Assembly: GCF_900699015.1 (NCBI RefSeq)
Contig: NZ_LR217737.1
Coordinates: forward strand, 1,017,118 to 1,081,117
DNA length: 64,000 nt
Direction of reading: 5' to 3'
Source of the DNA: Erwinia_E haradaeae_E
GTDB lineage: Bacteria > Pseudomonadota > Gammaproteobacteria > Enterobacterales > Enterobacteriaceae
The translations under genes were made by a program, and so were the position numbers. Positions within the stretch are counted from its first letter, which is position 1, and each line of letters opens with the position of its first letter. Below the pieces are notes generated by a model. It worked only from the letters and a program-made list of their open reading frames with translations, did no database searches and was not told where the DNA came from. Shown here piece by piece: positions 58,485 through 64,000 of this stretch.

Positions 58485-59136
58485 GCTTGAACCATTGTTA
58501 TACATTTTATAATCACTATTATTTTTGTCTATATTTATGAACATATTGTTATATTCATAGATTGTTATAAACAACAGGTTTTCAATGTAAATTTGAATGT
58601 GATGAAATGAAAAAATTAATTAAATTATAGTCTAAAACTCTAGAAATATCATGGTATTATTATTTTATAAATACATGATAATATCATGATCTGTATACAA
58701 TATTAAAGTATTATAATAATGAGTTTTTTATTTATTTGAGTCTCTGTAGATAAGAAGAAAATAATAAAGATAAAGTAATTTTTCTTATGAGATTTATTAT
58801 CAAATAATGCTTATAACATAATGGACATGTATTTACATTATCAATTTTATTAAGTAAGTAAGACGTAATTTACATATGAAATGACATTGTTATAACCTTA
58901 AAAAGATAGAATTTTATTTGAACTTAGTGGTAGTAATAGTGAATACTATAGTAATATTTATTGGCTTATATAAGTAAATTTCATGTATTGTCTCATGATC
59001 TATACTACTAATAAGCAAGATTAATTATTTACTACAAATATCACTGAAGAGATTATTTTAGTTTTTTGGATTACTACAATAGTCGATTACAATAGGTGAA
59101 ATAATCTAACCATACTAAAATAGTAAAATTACAAGC
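58485..59136. other. Non-coding stretch between the serC relic and hemW
   Basis: About 650 AT-rich bases between divergent loci. No recognisable gene, RNA or repeat was found. The hemW ATG has no strong ribosome site. Confidence 0.45.
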
Positions 59137-60270
59137 ATGCCTAATCTTCCTAAATTAAGTTTATATATTCATATTCCTTGGTGTATAAAAAAATGTCCAT
59201 ACTGTGATTTTAATTCATACTCTTTACAAGAAAGAGTACCTGAAGAAGATTATGTGCGTCATCTATTAAATGACTTATCAAATGATATCTCTTTAGTATC
59301 TGAAAGAAAGATAGAGAGTATTTTTATTGGTGGTGGAACACCCAGTTTATTTAGTAGTAAAAGTATTCAGTTGTTGCTTGATGGAGTACGTATTGGTCTT
59401 AATGTTTCTCCATTAGTAGAAATTACTATGGAAGTCAATCCTACTTCAATAGAAGTCAGTCGATTAAGTGGCTATAAAATATCTGGAGTTAATCGTATTT
59501 CCATTGGAGTTCAAAGTTTTAACCAAAAAAGCTTACGATACCTTCATCGTACTTATCATTCAAATGAAGCAATCAAAGCGATAGTATTAACAAGTGAGTT
59601 AGGTTTGAATAGTTTTAATATTGATTTAATGCATGGTTTACCAAATCAAAATAAAAAAGAAGCATTAAAAGATTTAAAAGTAGCAATTAACTTGAAGGCT
59701 CCTCATATTTCATGGTATCAGTTAACAATTGAAAAAAATACATTATATTCAATAATTTTGCCACCGTTACCAAGTGAAGATGATTTATGGGAGATTTTTC
59801 AACAAGGTAAGAAGTTGCTACTAACTTCTGGTTATGAACAATATGAAATTTCATCTTATGCTAGATCCGGGAGTTATTGTAAACATAATTTAAATTATTG
59901 GCGATTTGGTGATTATCTTGGTATTGGTTGTGGAGCGCATGGAAAAATTACTAAACTAGATGGTACAATTATTCGAACAGAAAAAACTAGACATCCTCAT
60001 AAATTTATGTCTGGTTGTTATCTACATAAACTTTTAGAAGTATCTGATTCTGATAAGCCATTCGAGTTTTTTGTAAATAGATTAAGGTTATTCGAACCAA
60101 TACCAAAAAGTGAATACAGAAATCATACTGGTTTGTTAGAAAACGGTATTCGAAGCTCACTTGAGATATGGATTAAGAGTGGTTATTTAATAGAAACAGA
60201 TAATTTTTGGCAAGTTACTCAGAAAGGACGATTATTCTTAAATACTATGTTAGAAACATTGTTATTTTAA
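59137..60270 (+). CDS. hemW: HemW, radical SAM heme chaperone
   Basis: Radical SAM protein related to HemN that binds heme and is thought to insert it into respiratory enzymes. The 377 residues match E. coli HemW (378). The cluster motif is CIKKCPYCDFN, followed by FIGGGTPSL, GVNRISIGVQSFN, FNIDLMHGLPNQ and HNLNYWRFGDYLGIGCGAHGK. The HemN-specific N-terminal extension is absent, which favours HemW over HemN. In E. coli it lies near yggS-yggT. Here it has moved. Confidence 0.94.
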   Translation: MPNLPKLSLYIHIPWCIKKCPYCDFNSYSLQERVPEEDYVRHLLNDLSNDISLVSERKIESIFIGGGTPSLFSSKSIQLLLDGVRIGLNVSPLVEITMEVNPTSIEVSRLSGYKISGVNRISIGVQSFNQKSLRYLHRTYHSNEAIKAIVLTSELGLNSFNIDLMHGLPNQNKKEALKDLKVAINLKAPHISWYQLTIEKNTLYSIILPPLPSEDDLWEIFQQGKKLLLTSGYEQYEISSYARSGSYCKHNLNYWRFGDYLGIGCGAHGKITKLDGTIIRTEKTRHPHKFMSGCYLHKLLEVSDSDKPFEFFVNRLRLFEPIPKSEYRNHTGLLENGIRSSLEIWIKSGYLIETDNFWQVTQKGRLFLNTMLETLLF

Positions 60271-61213
60271 AAAAAAATAATTTTTTTAAAATAAAAAAAT
60301 TTTCACTTTTACATATAAAACTTATTCCATTTAGTATCAAGAAAATTTATTCTATATTTTATATTTTAAATAAATCTATAAATAAATAACAGAAATGAAT
60401 AGTTAACAATATTTTCCTTATCTAGTAATTTAAGTTATATATTATAATATATTTAATAGATTTTTAGCATAGATTAGTGATTTTTATTAAGTCCTCTAAA
60501 TTCATAATTATTTAAATTAAAAGATAGTTAATGATAAGATCATGCATAAGAATAGGTTTTATATAAATAGCTTGTTTAACATCTTTTTAGATCATAAATC
60601 TATTTGAAAACAAATAGGATACTTATCTATATTTTTAATTAACCTATTAATATAATAATTTATAAATACATCTATTGTATAGCGAGATTGAGTTAACATA
60701 GCTCATGTTATCTATATAGGTAGTATCTATAATATTCAGTTATAATACTTCTACAATAGATTATTTATATAAATATTGCCATAAAGTAATCTGTCTAATA
60801 AAAAATAAATCAATTTAATCAATCTTTTAATAGTGATATCTGGTACTAAATTAAAAATGATGATAGATAGCTATTTATAGTATAAATATCAATTCTATTA
60901 AAAATTAAGATAATGTATTTTAATTTTCTCATAGCATTATTTTACCGATTAAATATACTGAACTATTGTTTGATGTAACACTCACCATTACAATCATTAA
61001 TGTACTAATAAATAGAACAACTTATTTTTGTCATTTTTCTCTATATTAGATAACGTATAAACTGCGATAATAACTATATAGTATCATAGATTCATCTATT
61101 AGCACTCTTTAATTTAATAATTAAAGACAAGACAACTTCTAAAAATATTTCGAGCGATCTGTATGGCGATAGGGCTATACCCATCCGCTATTTCTGGTTC
61201 AGGAGGGTATGCG
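60271..61213. other. Non-coding stretch between hemW and smg
   Basis: About 940 bases. In enterics dprA precedes smg, but no DprA remnant was recognised. The last 15 bases carry the strong ribosome site AGGAGGG for smg. Confidence 0.5.
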
Positions 61214-61687
61214 ATGTTCGACGTACTAATGTATTTATTTGAAACTTATATTCATAATCAGGCAGAAATGCGAGTAGATCAAGATAAGTTAACTAATGAT
61301 TTATCTGATGTAGGATTTCATCGTGAAGATATTTTTAATGCTTTGACCTGGTTAGAAAAATTAGTAGATTATCAGGATGGATTAATTTCCCCAATTTTTT
61401 TAACTACTGATCCACTGTCTATGCGTATTTACACTCAAGAAGAAAGCCAACGTTTAGATGTTAATTGCCGAGGATTCCTTTTATTTTTAGAGCAAATTCA
61501 GGTTTTAAATCTAAAAACACGTGAAATGATTATTGAGCGTATTATGGCTTTAGATACTCTTGATTTTAATTTAGATGATCTGAAATGGGTAGTTCTAATG
61601 GTGCTCTTTAATCTTCCTGGATATGAGAGTGCTTATCAAAAAATGGAAGAATTACTTTTTGATCATAATGATGAGATTACGCATTGA
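61214..61687 (+). CDS. smg: Smg family protein (DUF494)
   Basis: Protein of unknown function conserved in gammaproteobacteria. From the ATG at 61214 it has 157 residues, the E. coli length, with AGGAGGG six bases upstream. MFDVLMYLFETYIHNQAEMR, REDIFNALTWLEKLVDYQ, CRGFLLFLEQIQVLN and DLKWVVLMVLFNLPG match the family along its whole length. An in-frame ATG at 61163 would add 17 residues unlike the family and is not preferred. yrdD, which usually follows, is missing, and tsaC is next. Confidence 0.94.
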   Translation: MFDVLMYLFETYIHNQAEMRVDQDKLTNDLSDVGFHREDIFNALTWLEKLVDYQDGLISPIFLTTDPLSMRIYTQEESQRLDVNCRGFLLFLEQIQVLNLKTREMIIERIMALDTLDFNLDDLKWVVLMVLFNLPGYESAYQKMEELLFDHNDEITH

Positions 61688-61799
61688 GTATAAAGTAAAA
61701 GTGTAATGGTAAGATCAAATGATGTTGAAAATGACTAAATTCTATTTATTATATCATATATTAAATTAAATGCTTTTACAGCATATAATTTATAATGTC

Positions 61800-61847
61800 A
61801 TAATTTTATTAAAAATGGATATTTCCTTACATTTTTAATAAAATTAT
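61800..61847. repeat. 18-bp inverted repeat after smg (possible terminator)
   Basis: Arms 61800-61817 and 61830-61847 are perfect complements around a 12-base loop, 113 bases after the smg stop. The stem is A/T-rich, with T-rich sequence after it, so it may act as a weak terminator. Confidence 0.6.
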
Positions 61848-62316
61848 TTCTATTTTAATATTAAATATGAATGAAAATTGTTGTATTATGAATGAAAATA
61901 GAAATTATTTAATGTAATTTTTTTACAGATAGTTCTACAACTACTTATAGTAGTTGATATTTCTTATATTGTAAGGACATGATATATTTGAGAGGATATT
62001 ATTAACGAAATAATTTTGAATAGAAACTTATAATTATAATTCAAGAGGTTAATGTATTCCAATATAAAATTAATTTTTTCATAGGCTCAAAAGATTACTT
62101 GATAGATTAGTTATATATATATCAGTAACATTGAATTATATTTCATAATATTTTTTGATTATAGATATATATCTTAATCATCTTAATATATAAATTTAAA
62201 ATAAAATCTTTTTTAAATAAGATAAAATCAAAAATTTATTTTTTTGTTGCGAATTATCATATAATTTCATCTTATGAAGATATAATATATTTTTAGTAAA
62301 AGTATTATGTATTAAT

Positions 62317-62367
62317 GTATCCATATTAATTAATCTAGTTTATAACTAGATTAATTAATATGGATAC
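62317..62367. repeat. Perfect 24-bp inverted repeat with 3-base loop
   Basis: Arms 62317-62340 and 62344-62367 are exact reverse complements. The stem is almost all A/T. It lies upstream of tsaC in non-coding DNA, with no adjacent gene end to explain it as a terminator. Confidence 0.75.
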
Positions 62368-62687
62368 AATCATTAGATAAATATCAATATCCTTCATAAT
62401 TTTTAAAATTTAATGGATTATAAATACTAATATTATTAGTAATAATGATGTATTTTGATATTGATGTATTAAGAACTAGTTTTAATAAACTATAACAGAA
62501 GATATTAAGCTGTAATATTTTTACATACTGAATTATTGATTATTTTATTTAGAACATATCAAATGATTCGTTAATTAGTAGTTAATATTTTATGGGGATT
62601 ACATTTTTATTCAAAATTTATTTGTGGATACAAATGAATTTTATTTTTATTTATTTCATTAGATTTTAATCTTGGAGTATAGCACAT

Positions 62688-63254
62688 ATGAGTCCAATTA
62701 TCTATTCATTAATGCAATGCGCAAAATACATATCTCAGTCAATGGTAGTTGCTTATCCTACTGAATCAGTGTTTGGATTAGGTTGTAATCCAAATAGTCA
62801 AATAGCAGTCACGCGCCTTCTTGCTTTAAAGAATAGATCCATTGAAAAAGGTTTAATTTTAGTATCTGCAAATTATCAACAACTTTTACCATGGATTGCT
62901 GATGAGGAATTATCTAATGATCAAAGATCTTCTATTTTTGTACCACGTCCTAGCCCAGTAACATGGGTCGTGCCATCTCGTCGTACAACTCCATTTTGGT
63001 TAACAGGAAGATTTACTACCATTGCAGTACGCATAAGTAGACATCCTACTGTAATTGCTTTGTGTAAGCTTTGCAACATGCCATTAGTATCAACAAGTGC
63101 CAATTTAACAGGATTACTTCCATGTCGTTTTGCATCTGAAGTAATAGAAAAAATTGGTAATCATATTCCAGTATTAATGGGTCAAACTAGTGGTTTTTAT
63201 AATCCATCTGAAATACGTGATCTTATCACTGGAGAATTAATTCGTTCAGGATAA
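62688..63254 (+). CDS. tsaC: Threonylcarbamoyl-AMP synthase
   Basis: Makes threonylcarbamoyl-AMP from threonine, bicarbonate and ATP for the t6A modification at position 37 of tRNAs reading ANN codons. The 188 residues match E. coli TsaC (190): VVAYPTESVFGLGCNPNS, LALKNRSIEKGLIL, PVTWVVPSR, TGRFTTIAVRISRHP, and VSTSANLTG. The start is ATG with GGAG upstream. aroE, which follows in enterics, is not intact. TsaB, TsaD and TsaE are not in this window. Confidence 0.95.
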   Translation: MSPIIYSLMQCAKYISQSMVVAYPTESVFGLGCNPNSQIAVTRLLALKNRSIEKGLILVSANYQQLLPWIADEELSNDQRSSIFVPRPSPVTWVVPSRRTTPFWLTGRFTTIAVRISRHPTVIALCKLCNMPLVSTSANLTGLLPCRFASEVIEKIGNHIPVLMGQTSGFYNPSEIRDLITGELIRSG

Positions 63255-64000
63255 AAAATAAGAACATATTTTTTATGTTTAGATTTCCTTTATTTTAAAT
63301 ATCATCGAACAATAGATTATATTAATCGTATTTTAAAGTATAAACAGAAGATTATTTTGTAATAAATTAGATGATTATATTAAAATTTTCTTTTTTACAA
63401 GTAATTAATAATTATATTTTAAGGACTAAATTATTAATAGTGTATTGTACATTAAAATACTTATTCAATTATACTGAAATTTAGATTTTCTATTTAGATT
63501 TAGATACTGATTTACAATCGCATAATTTTAGGCTTTAGGTCTACTATAAAATATTTTTAAATAAATTTTTTAACTTAAATATATGTCATCAAATATCTTA
63601 TTCAAATTTTGATATATTTCAACCTGTAATTAAATTTAAAAATTACTTTTATAAATAAAAATTGAATTATAATTTATTTATTACAGTACACTAGTGTGTC
63701 GATCTGTTTATTAGCACTCATTTTTTATTAAATTGTATTGTAATTTATTTAAAAGACATGTTCCAGTGTTTATTAAATACATCTTTTCTCTTAGTTAAGA
63801 TTTCTTTAAATGTTTAGCGAGATACTGAAAGCGATTCTATTTTCTATATCAAATAGTCTAGATAGAAAATTCTATCATCACTGGATCTAAGCATCAAGTT
63901 AAATTTAAGAAGTTATCATATGTTTTACTCAATCACTGGATTCTATGTTAAATAGTATTCAAATAACTACAATTTTTGATATTACCTTATTATTAGTGAT
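63255..64000. other. Non-coding stretch at the right end
   Basis: aroE follows tsaC in enterics, so decayed aroE is possible by position, but I could not align any part. The DNA is AT-rich and has no frame or RNA gene of note. Confidence 0.4.

Larger units (their letters stand above)
61688..62687. other. Non-coding stretch between smg and tsaC with two hairpins
   Basis: yrdD sits here in enterics and would fill about half of this 1 kb, but no frame or cysteine pattern of YrdD was recognised. Two perfect inverted repeats are listed separately. Confidence 0.45.

Overview
This window looks like part of the chromosome of a host-restricted gammaproteobacterial symbiont derived from Enterobacterales, probably an insect endosymbiont. 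The evidence is strong AT bias, about 30 housekeeping genes whose products read as close relatives of the E. coli proteins, no phage, transposon or CRISPR, and very low coding density: close to half of the window carries no intact gene. The organism is not named here because the sequence alone does not settle it.

Layout. 1-8.2 kb: gmk-rpoZ, the asparagine permease ansP, and recD, which is broken by a one-base shift at a T9 tract. 11-17.4 kb: kdsD, then kdsC-lptC-lptA-lptB (Kdo synthesis and LPS transport), a gap where rpoN-hpf would be expected, and ptsN. 18-22 kb: zapA, divergent from pepP-ubiH. 22.3-27.9 kb: one complete rRNA operon on the minus strand (16S, tRNA-Ile, tRNA-Ala, 23S, 5S) with promoter, boxA sites, processing stems and terminator; its 23S gene has a perfect-stem expansion in helix 45. 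28-33.5 kb: groEL (no intact groES beside it), yggT-yggS and truA. 34.7-44.5 kb: gltA, divergent from sdhCDAB-sucAB, so part of the TCA cycle is kept but sucCD is missing from the end of the cluster. 44.9-55.9 kb: priA, ffh, the lysidine-type tRNA-Ile(CAT), tilS, and cmk-rpsA-ihfB. 57.4-58.5 kb: a full-length serC pseudogene. 59.1-63.3 kb: hemW, smg and tsaC.

The genes serve nucleotide metabolism (gmk, cmk), transcription and translation (rpoZ, rpsA, rRNA, tRNAs, tilS, tsaC, truA), protein export and folding (ffh, groEL), cell envelope (kds and lpt genes), respiration (sdh, suc, gltA, ubiH) and DNA maintenance (recD, priA, ihfB). The cell therefore seems to keep a Gram-negative outer membrane and aerobic respiration.

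I found no new multigene system. The most unusual items are: a PriA that has lost its helicase motifs but kept all eight zinc cysteines and an open frame; the recD frameshift at a slippage-prone tract; the expanded 23S helix; a gene-length serC relic, which shows that at least some of the non-coding DNA is decayed genes still in place; and groEL without groES. Comparisons with E. coli proteins are from memory, not from a search.
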